Part shown: piece by piece, positions 12,001-23,648 of the stretch | Layout of the letters: every line of letters begins with the position of its first letter | How positions within the stretch are numbered: the first letter of the stretch is position 1 | Source: Phoronis australis | Lineage: Eukaryota > Phoronida > Phoronidae | Assembly: GCA_002633005.1 (NCBI GenBank) | Contig: NMRA01000001.1 | Span: forward strand, 1,817,105 to 1,881,104 | Reading direction: 5' to 3' | Length of the DNA: 64,000 nt | Position numbers and translations under genes: made by a program | Notes under the pieces: generated by a model | Database searches by the model: none | Seen by the model: the letters and a program-made list of their open reading frames with translations, nothing else | What the model was told of the DNA's origin: nothing

Positions 12001-15000
12001 TGGTTACCCAAAGGAGGACGCCAAGAGGTATGTTTATGCGTTCATGTCTTGTTTAAAGCCTATCTTTGTACATGTGGTTTCTACAGTATGTTAAGAACAT
12101 CGCTTTGAGCCCACTAGTGCCATAAACAGCCAAATGCAACGAACTGTTAGACGTATAGGCTTGCGTTTGTCTACGTCACTGCGAGAATCACCTTTTAATT
12201 CAAATTCGAATAACACGTACCGCACGCAATTGTGTTCTATTCAGACCCCTGTTACACTCTTTCGTTGTTTGTGGTGGGATCTTGCGGTGATGCAACATGG
12301 CACGAAAAGGCAGCCTCCTATCATTTGACTGGCTTACATTTACGTGATTGAACTCGCGTTTTCATATTTTACTAAGGCTTTGCTAGGACTATCTGGTTAG
12401 TCCAATACATCTAAAATAAAATTCCGTTGAAGTTTGGCTTTAAGGTAACTTAGTTTGGCAACTTCTCGTTTTTCGCACTATCGTGCCCTTCCTAAATACT
12501 TGTCAACCGCATATCCAGTGTTTGTAGTGTCTTAAATTATTCCTGTCTTGCTATTTTGTTTTGCATAAGGAAATCTCAGATCATGAATTTCTTTCAGAAT
12601 GATGTTCTATTCAACAAGATATAATAAATTCATGTGTTCTTTTAACATTATTAGAATGCAGTATTTATATTTGTCACGTTGCTTCCAGCATAAATTCATG
12701 AAATAAAAGTTGAAATTAATACACAAATACTCAGGAAATTACTATAACATTTGCTAAGTTGTGTAAGTTTGTTCTGCCTACTGTAGAAATGAACGTATCT
12801 TTATCAGAATTGATTACGGTATACCAAATACAAGTCCTATACAACTCTGAGTTTGTCACTGATGCACTCTGGGCGCTGGACTTCACTAGAGACTAAACTG
12901 TAAATTAGCCAATCGCATATGGCCCCACTATGAGTCAACTTTCAGATTTCATGTGATGTGATTGGCCAATTCTCGAGTTTGGACTCGAGGAAAGTTTTTT
13001 TGTAACGGTCCCCGGTGCGGATGTGTTGCATCAATGTCATCTTTCTTTGTCTTTTAGCTTTCACGTGACATTCCAAACAGAGGGTGACTTGCCGCATACG
13101 ACAGTCGGACTGCAGATGCGTCCTATGTTTCTGAAGGAAGACAAGTTTAACTCTAGTAGTCACGTGCTGTGTAATAGCTTTGTGCAGGGGCAATGGGGGG
13201 AGGAGCTACGCTGCTGTGATGCCAAGCTCAGCTTGTTCCCGTTCACTCCAGGCAAGCAGTTTCTCGTGAGGATTGTTATCAAGGATGAATGTTACCAGGT
13301 ATGTCATGTCTCGCACGGTTTCGTTCTACACAACAGTATCAAATGTGATCAATCTAATTAAAAAACCATAGTTGTCGAGTGTAGACGAGAGCTTCAATAT
13401 TGAAGCTGTTGTTTACAAAATGATTTTAAAAATTTATCTTCAGTTAAGGAAACATTTGACGATCTGAATAGGCAAAAAAGAGGAAAGAACAATTTATTTA
13501 TATAAAATTGTATTTCATAATGTATCTGTGTGCTGATTAATTTCCCAGTGTTGTTTTTGTTTGTATTTGATTTCCCATTTGTACATTTTATTTGTTCTGA
13601 TAATTCTATTTGTGTAACATGTAGACATTGCTTGCATCTTCCTTGCTACAGGTTACGGTGGATGGAAACTACGCTTTGCTGTTTCCTCACAGAGTTGATC
13701 CCAAAGAAATAACACACGTTCGGCTGGATGGCGATGCTTCATTTCAAACGTTAGAAGTCACAGACGAATTAGTATGTTTATTCTATATTCTCTAGAGTGG
13801 TTAAAATCGATTACCCACAGGCTCTGTCTGTGCCGTTCAATCAGTCTCAAGTGTATGTGCCAACTACTAGTTCAACGGATGGCGGTTGTAGTGCATCTGA
13901 TGATTTGTTGACCGATTAGTTTTTTATTCAGTTTGATATCTCCTTGATTCGGTTATTTTTTGTTGTTTTGTAATATAATATTTCAAAACTTGGCTATTTT
14001 TTCCTGCCAGCCGTAATTAACATTAAATGCCATATGAGAAATACTTAACTTGGGAGTGACAACTTAAACTGATTTCGATACTCAAGTTTGTGTAGATGAT
14101 AATTCAAGTACCCGGGAAGTAACTAAAAACATCCAAGGAGTATGTAAAAGCACAGTACATATCAGGGGCAGATCCAGGATTTGAGTTAGGGGGGCCAGTG
14201 CAGAGTATTTGCCAGGATTTTGCCCGTCAGACATTCGCACCCCGAACTGCCAAATGGAATCTGGCAGAATTTTTTTTGGGGGGGCCATGGCCCCCTTAAA
14301 TACACCACTGCGTATATGGATTTGTGTAAAAGTTTGTGGTACTACTCAAGTCTGTTTTCATTGTTTTCCTAGTCTGCTAGATTTCACCTTATTCAAGTCA
14401 AATTACAGCCCTAGTACATAATGAGTGACACGACTTTAAAGCCCCTTGTTTTGTATCCTGTTTTTGGTGGAACACTTTGGTTTTTATTTCTTTCTGACTT
14501 GCCTAGTAACTAGTAATGGTCACAATAACATGTGATAAAACCATGAACCCAGTGGAGTTCATTGATGGCTTCAACCGGAAGACTCAGCAAACTAATAAAG
14601 ACTTATAAGACTCATTCCAGTTTGAAGTTTCTGATTTCATTTTGATCTAATTAGTACTGCTGAGACTTGAATCGTTTCATTTTACTATTTTCTTTATTCC
14701 CATTCAATGTTTGGTGGTCATTAGTGTGAATTATGTTTCCCAGGAGCTTCCATACTTCGTTAAGATACCTCGTGGGATGCACATAGGCAAGACCATTTGG
14801 ATTGAGGCTGAACCTGAACCAGATGCTAAGAGGTTTGATTATAATTACGTTGAGTACTGGTAGCTAGTAGTTATGATGTAACAGCATTTTCCATAGTGTT
14901 ATATGCCTTCAGTTTGAAAAATGGTTGGTTAAGTAGTAATTTCCCGATACATCTTATTGACTGAAATGTCTCCCTTTTTAAAGCTTTGTGCAGTGCTTTC

Positions 15001-18000
15001 TTTGAAAATGTCCGTTTTGACTCAGATTTTCAGACGGAACACTTTGTTTTAGGTTTTTCAGGCGCCCACATATGTATGTATGTGTGTGAGTGCATTAATC
15101 AATATGCCGACAGCATCTCCGAACTTCTTTGATGGATGTCCTTGAAATTTTGCAGACATGTTCCTATTTTTAATAGAATGACAGGAGCAAATTTTCAGGA
15201 TGGATTCGACTCTTTTGTTCAAGTAATGTTACACAGTTTCTTCTCTTCCATGCGCTTAAAATTACTAAAATTGAAATTTGTATTTCACTACAGCAAAATT
15301 TCACATCTTCAGTATGCATATGAGAGAATATTGAAATTTTTTTCTTATTTTTAGTTTTGATTTTCGCACTGTAGCTACCACCACACATTTCGAAAAATTC
15401 TGTGTATTCACTTCCTCCGAAGACGAGATAGACAATTTTGGCAATTATTTTTGTCTGAAAAACCGATGCTAGTTTTTACCATAGGATAAATGGTTCGTTG
15501 CAGGTTTCACGTTAGTTTCCAATGCCCAGCTTACTCAGACATTGCCATACCATTCCGAATGAAGATTCTGCTTGGTGATGGGGAGCAGCGCGTTGTGTGC
15601 TCTTCTTATTGCAAGGGAGCGTGGGACGAACGGGAGTACTCGGCCAGCACTACCCCATTTGAAACTAACGAGAAGTTCCTCATGAAAATAACAGTCGGCG
15701 ATGACAGTTTTAAGGTATTTCATAATCAACGCAATGCTCTTTGCTTGTTTGCCTCACAGTCAGATTTTTAACAAGGTATTTTTAAAAGTAAATTTAGCTT
15801 CTCTGAGCAAAAAAAAAACTGTATCCACACTGGTAAAAACACAGGATGTTAGATTTTTTGGAAAATAAAACGGATAATTATTTGTTTCCCTTCCAGAAAT
15901 TTGTAGCTGGGAACATTCGGGTTCTTTGTTTTGCTAGATTACTTCTCAGATTTTCATTGCTAAGGTCTGGGACCATTGGAAAAAGTCAAGAGGGTGCCAG
16001 AAATTGGAACTTCTAATAGCGATGCTGGTCAAGTTAGAAATGTGGTCATTCCATTGACTTTCTAATTCCAAATACATTACAACTTTATTGCAACTATTAA
16101 GGAGGAAATGTATGTGATTTCTGTGTCTTTTGTTTGCAATTTACATTACATATGTTGTTTGTTGGATTAAACTAGTTAACATTTCTACCGACAATAATTC
16201 TATGCTGAGAATTATGCAGTTTTCACAGACGTTTTTCAGTTTGTTGTTACTAAATGTCTGACTCTTCGCTAGATTTCGTAACATGAACGTACATTGCTGC
16301 AAGAGTGGGTTTGAAATAACTAATGTCTATTACTGTTTCTTCAAGGTGATGGTTAACGGATTATCATTTGCCGAGTATCCCATAGTTCTTCCAATCCACC
16401 ATGTGACACATATGGAAATTGACGGGGACATCTCACTCTTCAGTGTCAATTTCCACGACAAGAGGGTATGTACATCCAGCTTCTACATTGTAGGTACCCT
16501 GATTTTCCATGTTCTGAAACAAATCAGTTTCGGCAAAGATAAAATTCCGTTTTTACCATTTTGTAAATCAGCCTATTCCGAAACAATCTTTGATCACGAA
16601 TTTGATGGATTATATTCTTAATTTTCAGAAATTATGAATGAAAGCTATTAGAACAGTGGTATCTACTACTGAAACATGTGAAATTCTTTGAAGCCTTTTT
16701 TGTTCTATGAAAGAAGTCCAATTCTGTAAAGTATGTCCGTTTCCCATTATCGTAGAAAGTCAGGGTCCCTAATGTTATGTATATTTTGTGGTGGAGATTA
16801 AGGTATCTGACAGGCTTTCTTACCAAAGGCCATCTTTATATTTTAAATGTTAATTTTCAACCCATGAAACATTTTTAAACATTACAAAAACCCAACTTCC
16901 ACAAGACTTTCAAACTCTCCAAGTCTCAGTTATATTATTGACCATTGTCAGGTTCTCAATTAAACAATCACAATTTAAGAGCAAAGAAAGTCATTTAAGT
17001 GCAAATATCTGCGCATTATTATTGGGAATGACATCTTTCCGTGATCATCAAAGATTTTAAAAATACATGATCTCATGGGTTGAAAATTGATATTCCAGAG
17101 CAGGGTACTTTTAGAATTGCATTCTTTGTTATGAAGGTAAGCATTTACCTTAAAATACATTTTAGTTTGTTATTGCTCTTTGCAATTTGCTTCCTTGAAA
17201 TCTCTTACTATTAAACTTCTAACAACACTGGAATGTGACTAATACTTTTTTCTGATGACTCATATCCTAACATTCAGATTGTTGGCATGCTACTAAGTAC
17301 ATAAGTTTGGAGGCATATTTCCTCCTTGTTTGGCCACTCTTTTATTGCCCTGAAGGGGGAGTCCTAAGCTCCTCCCGAGGAGGAGTAGTCGTGAATTAAG
17401 CCACTCCTGTTTTCGTCCCACCTCCTAGCAAAGATCCTGATATTAGCAATAAGACAGGGGAAGTATGATGTGACAGACAACCAGTAACTGCGTGTTTTAA
17501 CCTTGTACACTTTTTGTACATTTCAGTACCCTGCTTGTTCTTTTTACCTTGTGTTCTACCACTGATTCCTAACCTGGGGGAGAGGGAAATCTTTAATTAT
17601 TTGATTGATAGCACCAATGAAAAATTGAAGGTTACATATCTAACCTGAAGATGATGTGGAATGTATCAAAATATTGTTAATTATTGTGCAAATCAGTGGC
17701 ACATTTATGCGTGTATGGTCAAAATCAAAACATTTACAACACCCTAGCACACTCGTCGGATATTCCGTAGTTCAGCTATGCTGGTTTATAGCAGTGGTGA
17801 TCGAGGATACTCAGTGCATTGGTATATTTTCTACTAGTGCTCTTACAGTGGTGTTACACAACAACTGACAACATTGTATATCCTTCAACTTTAGATCCTA
17901 ACTATGTTAAGAGTTATCATGACCCCATGAGGTAGGATCACTGCAGGTTTCTAATTATACATAAACCTTCTCACCAGACTGTGCACTGAAGTCTGCATGA

Positions 18001-19411
18001 CACTCAATTTATAAGAAACTTATCATGGCACTTGTTGAAAAAACACTAAACATTCATATTGTAAAACTTGTTTTATCAAAACTCTCATGCCTCTTGAACT
18101 GGGACTTGTTCTCTAAAATTTTCATTTACCAAATTGTTGTGCTTATTAAGGGGTATCTCAATAGTCAAACCATTTCTTAAGTGACAAACCCAGCAGCCAC
18201 TTATACTTACTGGATAGGACAGGGAAGACAACAATTTATCCTGTAAATCCAAGCATTCAATGAGACCAGTCCTGTACATGGCTGAATACATGATACCAAC
18301 TGTCGAACGCAGTCTGGTTATGTAGCAGGTGCCCCTTGCTTGACCCTTTATACAAAAGCTGAGACTTGCGCTCTACATTACAGAGCAAACGAAGGACTGG
18401 CAAAGCATTGCACCTGGCGGAAGGCTGCTGCTACTGGTGTTGCACACTCTTATGAATTGGTGATGGTTCACTTTGATGGTGGCGGTTGGTGTCTAATGTG
18501 CGTTCCTCATTTGAATATCACGTAACCACTCTTTCCGTTAATGTGCCTGGAATAGTCTGTGTGTGGTCATGGGATACATTGTTTAGCAAAGTCAGTACCT
18601 GGGGTTTAGACAATGGAATATGTCTTCGCAGGTTTTCTTTTGACTTTTCGCTATGTGTTATGAATGTTGTCAGTAATTGGAGACATAAAGGCTATGTTTT
18701 GCAGAGGGAAACCAATCTGTTCAAAGAGGTTCGATTTTGTGCTAGTTGGTGGAAATTTCAGTGGTTAAATTTCCACATAGTGCTAATTAAGGTCAATTTG
18801 AAAACGAGTAAAGAATGTGAGCTGTTCTGAATTCTTATGTGAACTCCATTCTGCTCTCTGGTTTTACGATGTTTAGGAATGGTACCTTGTTGTGGGTTCC
18901 ATCCCAAAACATGAACCAAGTAAATGATTTTGAACGATTACGCTGGAGGGACTTTAAGCTACGGCCGTGTAAAGTTTCCTTTAAAAGTGGCAATATTATC
19001 TAATCACCGCATTTAGTTTCAAGGGATATGATTTTTGATTGTGACAAACCACTGAGCTTGCAAATATTCATGTAACTAGTCTGCAGAGAATCAGAAACTA
19101 TTGTTTTAATTTAAACTTAAAACTTAAGTCTCTTTTCGAAATACAATCATGAATTTCCTCATGGAGTTCAGTGTGAGCCCATTTTAGACTTGTCTTTGCA
19201 AGGCTTGGTAATCCTACACTAACCAGCACATCCAGTGGAATCTAATATGTTTAACATCTGTCCTAACTAACCTCTACAAAGTAACTGGTTTCTAAATACT
19301 GTTAGTATTGTGAGTTAATATTTTTGTTATGGTAATGTTTTCCAGAATGGCAAGGCTTCCAAAGGGGGCTGCTGCAATATATGCGAGATTTTGTTTTGCT
19401 GTGCTGTCTGA
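1..19411 (+). CDS. Tandem galectin-domain protein, 3' part of gene (nine exons in window)
   Basis: Exons: 2491-2587, 3767-3939, 11939-12027, 13058-13298, 13652-13771, 14744-14832, 15504-15714, 16346-16465 and probably 19346-19411 (TGA 19409-19411). All junctions are GT-AG and phases agree, giving 401 residues of a protein that begins upstream. Residues 1-90 are an acidic extension (ALTDDDFKSGSG). Residues 91-240 are galectin domain 1 (ELPHTLHYPDGFQPG, FHVTFQ, VLCNS, QWGEELR, FPFTPGKQF, VTVDGNYALLFPHR). Residues 241-380 are domain 2 (ELPYFVKIPRGMHIGK, FHVSFQ, AWDERE, VMVNGLSF). Galectins bind beta-galactosides through an H-N-R triad plus N, W, E and R. Here the triad is replaced in both domains (domain 1 LQMRPMF, domain 2 IPFRMKI). 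Domain 1 keeps N, W, E and R; domain 2 keeps only W. Canonical lactose binding is therefore doubtful. There is no N-terminal signal in the visible part. The last exon is the least certain. Confidence 0.85.
419..760. repeat. CTACAAAAGGG-type short repeat cluster, copy 1
   Basis: Irregular units of roughly 35-45 bases share the core CTACRAAAGGRTGCTTTTTC followed by an A-rich spacer: CTACGAAAGGATGCTTTTTC, TTTACAAAAGGTTCCTTTTT, CTACAAAAGGGTTTTC, CTACAAAAGGGTGACTTTTT. The same core recurs at 25822-25925 and in one isolated unit near 10050. It lies in an intron and its origin is unknown. Confidence 0.5.
2169..2241. repeat. 32-base-arm hairpin in galectin-like intron
   Basis: Arms 2169-2200 and 2210-2241 are reverse complements apart from three positions, around a 9-base loop. 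Two of the differences would be G-U pairs in RNA transcribed from the plus strand and one a C-A mismatch. The direct repeat AATTGTCTGA sits on both sides (near 2161 and 2271). It could be a small fold-back element or a transcribed stem-loop. Confidence 0.7.
3939..4068 (+). repeat. Tandem duplication spanning a splice donor
   Basis: Two near-identical copies, 3939-4002 (64 bases) and 4003-4068 (66 bases, with a small insertion), each begin GGTAAGAGAAACATTG. The first carries the donor of the exon 3767-3939; the second supplies an identical donor 64 bases downstream. Using the second would add residues ending at an in-frame TGA (after FCNALTH) before the junction. Confidence 0.85.
5150..5371 (+). 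promoter_or_regulatory. Candidate internal promoter and alternative first exon of the galectin-like gene
   Basis: In an AT-rich intron this stretch is locally rich in CpG (around a dozen, including the 16-base palindrome ACGCTAGCGCTAGCGT at 5251-5266). It ends in ATG at 5360 with A at -3 and G at +4. The frame reads MDNI and meets a GTGAGT donor at 5372 in phase 0, the phase required by the next acceptor at 11938. Splicing would give a protein starting MDNI-ELPHTLHYPDG, that is, the two galectin domains without the acidic extension. This is inference; no transcript evidence is available. Confidence 0.35.
5989..6226. mobile_element. Degenerate MITE-like inverted-repeat element
   Basis: The left end GGCCTGTTCCAAGAAAACTA and the right end, read in reverse complement, GGCTTGTTCCCAGAAACTGA form an imperfect terminal inverted repeat about 235 bases apart. 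The interior carries further inverted TTAAG-rich motifs. No coding sequence and no clear target-site duplication. Confidence 0.45.
14163..14310. mobile_element. hAT-like non-autonomous element
   Basis: The ends read CAGGGGCAGATCCAGGAT on the left and, in reverse complement, CAGTGGTGTATTTAAGGGG on the right, the CAGNGG ends typical of hAT superfamily elements. A G-run and C-run pair flank GGGGCCATGGCCCCC in the interior. The 8-base flanks (GTACATAT and CGTATATG) are only loosely alike, so the insertion is old or the borders are off by a base. No transposase. Confidence 0.5.
15060..15200. repeat. Dispersed GCGCCCACAT-type repeat, short copy
   Basis: Begins GGCGCCCACATATGTATG and contains TTTGATGGATG followed by CTTGAAATTTTGCAGACATG. 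The order and wording match the start of the larger array at 21735-22310. It lies within a galectin-like intron. Confidence 0.5.
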
Positions 19412-19807
19412 AAATCGTTATCTCTGTAGTGTAATTTTATTCCCAAACTATGTTAATGTAGTTATGAAGTTACTTGTCGTGTACATGGATTGACACTAGG
19501 TGGGGTCTGTTGGTTGTTTTGTTTGTACATGTCTTGCTATTACTACATTGTGATGTAATTTTTTGTACGCAACTCATGGATTTGAGGTGAGGGATAATCA
19601 TAATTGTAATTAATTTTTGCTCGTGGCGATTAAGATAGTGTACTTCCGTATTTTGTAAGAATTTTATATTGATTGTGCGTCACCTTTAATTTGTATTTGC
19701 TTTGTATTTGCTTTGTATTTGCTGGGCATTCCATGTTTGTGGTTGATTGTCTGTTGCTCTCCCCATGATGTTTAATTATCAAAATGAAGGGAATCATATT
19801 TTTGTAT

Positions 19808-20169
19808 GACCAGGAGTGCGTTCCATTTTGCTAGTAACTCGCGAGATACTTGCGGCATTAAATGTGGCTAATGGAACGAGTTTACTTGCAAATTCAGCAT
19901 TTGAGCCTCTCTGTCCAATCACTTTAGTGGTGGCCATTTTGCTAGGCAGTAAGCTTTCGACCTTACTCGCAAAACGGTAGTAGTCACTTACAGGGTCCCA
20001 CATTTTGAAAACTAGTTTTGTCCCCTGAATAACAGTCATCAATCTAACTGGTCTCAAAATCCCATACCCATGTAAGTGACTATTGCCAGCAAATCACCTT
20101 TCACTGGCACAATTTTGCTTGATCTTGGCAAAATTCATTAGAAACTTACACTATGGAACGCATCCCAGG
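19808..20169. mobile_element. MITE with about 20-base terminal inverted repeats and TTTGTAT duplication
   Basis: The left end ACCAGGAGTGCGTTCCAT and the reverse complement of the right end ACCTGGGATGCGTTCCAT are inverted repeats. TTTGTAT occurs immediately outside both borders (19801-19807 and 20170-20176), as expected for a target-site duplication. There is no transposase. Part of the interior (CACTTACAGGGTCCCACATT) is repeated at 43083-43165. Confidence 0.7.
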
Positions 20170-21734
20170 TTTGTATTTAGAGGTACTGTATTATCTAAGG
20201 TGATTCTTATTGACTGACTAAGAATGCTTTCAAAATTTGCTGCTACTGTATATATAGTGAACGAGAAGCTAAATTGTGCTAGGATAGGTTGCTCTATTTT
20301 TTATCACTTAGTGAAACATGAATATGTTGAGGTCAAAGAGCCTATACTGGTTGTTTTGTACCTAAAACAAGTAAACGATAAAACGGGTTAGCTTATGTAA
20401 AATAGTGCACTCACGGTATAAGACGTGGTTGTGAACAGTAGGTTTTGTCTGGGGAATGAAGGAGAGCTTTCAGCTGCAACAGTGAGTGTGTACGGTGTTA
20501 CTTTTGTTATGTATGTTATCATTCACTTGTTTTGCACATTGATCTTACTACAATTATCTCGGTTGTTAAATGTTGTAGTGGATATGACTTGTAGCTCTCT
20601 CAAACACTGTTTGAAATTAAATGTTCAAAACGTTTAAGAGCATCTGTGAATAGCACTGACCCGAAATAGCACATTACTAGTTTTTATTCTGCGGTGATTA
20701 CCCACAATAAATGCTTCCACATTCCAGGCACTAATATGCCATCACGTTCATCAAAATTATTTTGACAATTTTTGCTCAAGTGCCAGTAAAAATTTAATGC
20801 TGCACAGTGAGTTGAAATGCTGAAACCAAAACATTCGAACAGCTTGGGATATTTGTGAGTGCTTGGTGTGTGGTTGTTTAGTTTTCTGACTCGGGTCAGT
20901 ACTGTATTTGTGTCTGACATTGCAAAGAGCATCTATGCAATGCGATTCATCTCTGCGATAAGAGGAGCCAAATGCGTAATTAAATCACCCTTGTGCAATG
21001 GAATGAACAGTCGATCATTTTACATGTATGTGTTATTCTTTTCTTGGCATCTTCTTGGTTTGCAAAGATGAAGTGCTAGGAGTCGTTTTATCTAAGTCCT
21101 ATGCCTGGTAGTAAAGATGGTTGCAGGCACGTTTTTGGAAAAGCAGTGCTATGTTTTGTAAGAGCAAAACATTGCTACTGATGTAAACGTGAGTACAGTT
21201 CACATTCAAACTTAACACTCACCTCCATAAACCACATTTATTGAATTGACCACGTGAGTTTCCAAACTTAGCAGAAAAGTGGCACAAAATCGCCATCTTG
21301 TTGTGTAAACTCTCTTGAAGTTCCTGCTTATGGAAAACCAGCACATCAAGGTCTCGCAAACCTCAAGCATATCCCCGCAATGAAGTATCAAGTTAGAACC
21401 CGGACACTATGGGAAGTGGTACAAAAGTCCACCTTTGTTCGCAGCTTGCAACAAAAATTCAAGACAACTGTCTGAGAGTTCAGGCATGCACCCTTGATAA
21501 AACGAGTTCCTGGAATATATATTTTTCAAGACCTTGCTCCTGTTTTGTAGTGTGTTGTATATATCTATATGTATATCTATACAAACATGTATATGTAAGT
21601 GATAATTATATTATTTGCATTTCAAAAGGGATTCTTATGAGTTAGTGATGGTAGTAATGAAATTAATATTTGAGGAAGGTCTAATACAGAATCCTGTTGA
21701 TTTGTCAAGCTTGCTGATATTCATCACATTTTTA

Positions 21735-22310
21735 TGCGCCCACAATTATGTGGGCGCATTATGCCGTCATCCCTGTCCGTCTGGCATCCAGCTTCCGCTG
21801 CTCTATCTCCAAAACTCTTTGATGTATGTTCATGAAATTTTGCATATGTTCCTTTCATGTGTGGTACAGCATGAGCAAACTTTCTGACAGATCTGCCTGC
21901 AGGTGTGCCCCCTATTGGCAATTTTAGTTTATTACGTATTCTGCACCAACTTGTGGCCTTAATTATTTTTAGTCGTTTTTTTGCTTTCTGTATATCTGTC
22001 AAACCCCCAGAGGATCATTATGAAAATTGGCAGATATGTTTCTACTGACAAGAACATGACTGACGTAATTTTCAAACGGGTCTAAATAATGTGGTGCTCC
22101 CAAGTGACATTTTTTCACATCTACGGTTGTCTTTCCTGAACTCCTTGCCATATCTTTTTGAAATTTTGCAGTTGTATACCTATTAACTTGACTGCTGATG
22201 GACGGATTTGACAACCGCTGTGGTTCCTATTGGCATTTTCTTTTATGTTTGCCTCCTCTGGAGTTCTATGATGAATTTCCATGAAAGTTGGCAAATAGGT
22301 TTGAGAGACG
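21735..22310. repeat. Array of diverged units with ATGAAATTTTGCA-like core
   Basis: Starts with the palindrome TGCGCCCACAATTATGTGGGCGCA. Four diverged units follow, marked by TTCATGAAATTTTGCATATG (about 21829), TATGAAAATTGGCAGATATG (about 22019), TTTGAAATTTTGCAGTTG (about 22156) and TCCATGAAAGTTGGCAAATA (about 22277); spacing is roughly 120-190 bases. A related single copy is at 15060-15200. It does not encode a protein. Confidence 0.55.
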
Positions 22311-23648
22311 ATACCTACCCATTTTTGGACGGTTTCAATTTATTCTTTGCCACCTGATACAAATAAACAACCCTAGAACCACACCGTTTGCAGTGCAGTC
22401 GTGGGCGCACTTCAATGCCCCACCTTACTCTTGTTGTGTATCTTGGTTTGTTGATTGCTCTTATTCTAGTTACCAATATCATGCTTTCCTCAACTGAAAA
22501 TGCCAAAGTGTAGTGGCCCACAGGCCTTCAAGTAGTCTGTGTTGTCCTGGGGTACTTTTGTTTAGGAATTGAAGTTTGGTTGTAGAATTTACCAGCTTAG
22601 ATTTCTTTCATATCTATTTTAAATTATTAAAAGTATAAGTAATGCAAAAAATGTGCCGATAGGGAAAGGTCAGCCAGCCAGCTAGCTGTATGAAGACTAT
22701 CGTCAACGTATGTAGTGTACAGCTTTGTAGCAAGGCTAGAGAAAGGTATGCACTTGTGTTTATAAAATTGTGACTTCTATTTGTATATACATGGATTTGA
22801 AGAGCTGTGGGATAATGAATTAGGCTAGTTTGTATTATATTTTTGCATGTTTTACAATTATACTAACTCCCAGGTTGAGAAAATGAAAATTTTCTTTGTA
22901 AATTACATACGGTGGTGCTGTGATTCTTGCAATGTTGTCTTGCTGACAGAGGATTGAAATGTGCAGGGTAGCATATGTTTGTCTTGTAAGGAAGGATCAA
23001 GGTATACTCTCATAAATAATGTTTTAATAATAAATTTTATATTTACCATCTGTGTCAGTGTGTTGAGCAATTTCAAAACCATTTTAAACCCATCAGATCC
23101 CATCCCATTGCTGACTCAACTTAAAAATGCACAAGAATTTTTTAAGTACCGACAGAAGTAGTTATTTTAAAATATGTACAATCAATCAGGAATTGAGCCC
23201 GGAAAACAAAACATTTTGATGAGAAAAATAATTACATTACAGGCAAAGGGTCAAATGTGAAATATTTCCCACCAAACTGCAATAGCTGTTAACGATAGAG
23301 CGCAGACGTATGTAATTAATGTCTGTGTACTTTGTCATTGTCACCAAAGCTTAATAAATAGAGCGTCTTGTTTGAAAATTCACAAACTGCAACACAACTA
23401 ACATTATCACAGTCTTAGTCTATGCAACAAACAAACAACCTAACCATAACTCAACATTATCACAGTTCACTAAGCTAAACAAACTGATATTTTCCAAACA
23501 CAGTTCATGTTTATCACAGGGCTCCTGTTCTGGTGGAATGAGAATAACTTCTCAAGTTCCACTAATACCTTAATATAGGCAGTATACTACGGTACAACGC
23601 CACAATGGCGTACTAGCTAAAAGCGCTTAAAATTAATCTTCATAGTAG

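Larger units (their letters stand above)
12028..19345 (+). other. Introns between galectin-domain exons
   Basis: Introns 12028-13057, 13299-13651, 13772-14743, 14833-15503, 15715-16345 and 16466-19345. The last (2.9 kb) separates domain 2 from the putative tail exon. Apart from the elements at 14163-14310 and near 15060-15200, nothing with coding or structural signal was recognised. Confidence 0.6.
19412..23648. other. Intergenic region between galectin-like gene and Speedy (tail to tail)
   Basis: Holds the 3' end of the galectin-like transcript, a 362-base inverted-repeat element, a repeat array and AT-rich sequence. A triple TTTGTATTTGC near 19690 is a small tandem repeat. No open frame here has recognisable domains or consistent splice sites. 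Confidence 0.5.

Noticed and set aside
21540-21600. TATATCTATATGTATATCTA-like run considered as a promoter
   Set aside because: Simple TA/GTAT-rich low-complexity sequence with no downstream gene on either strand.
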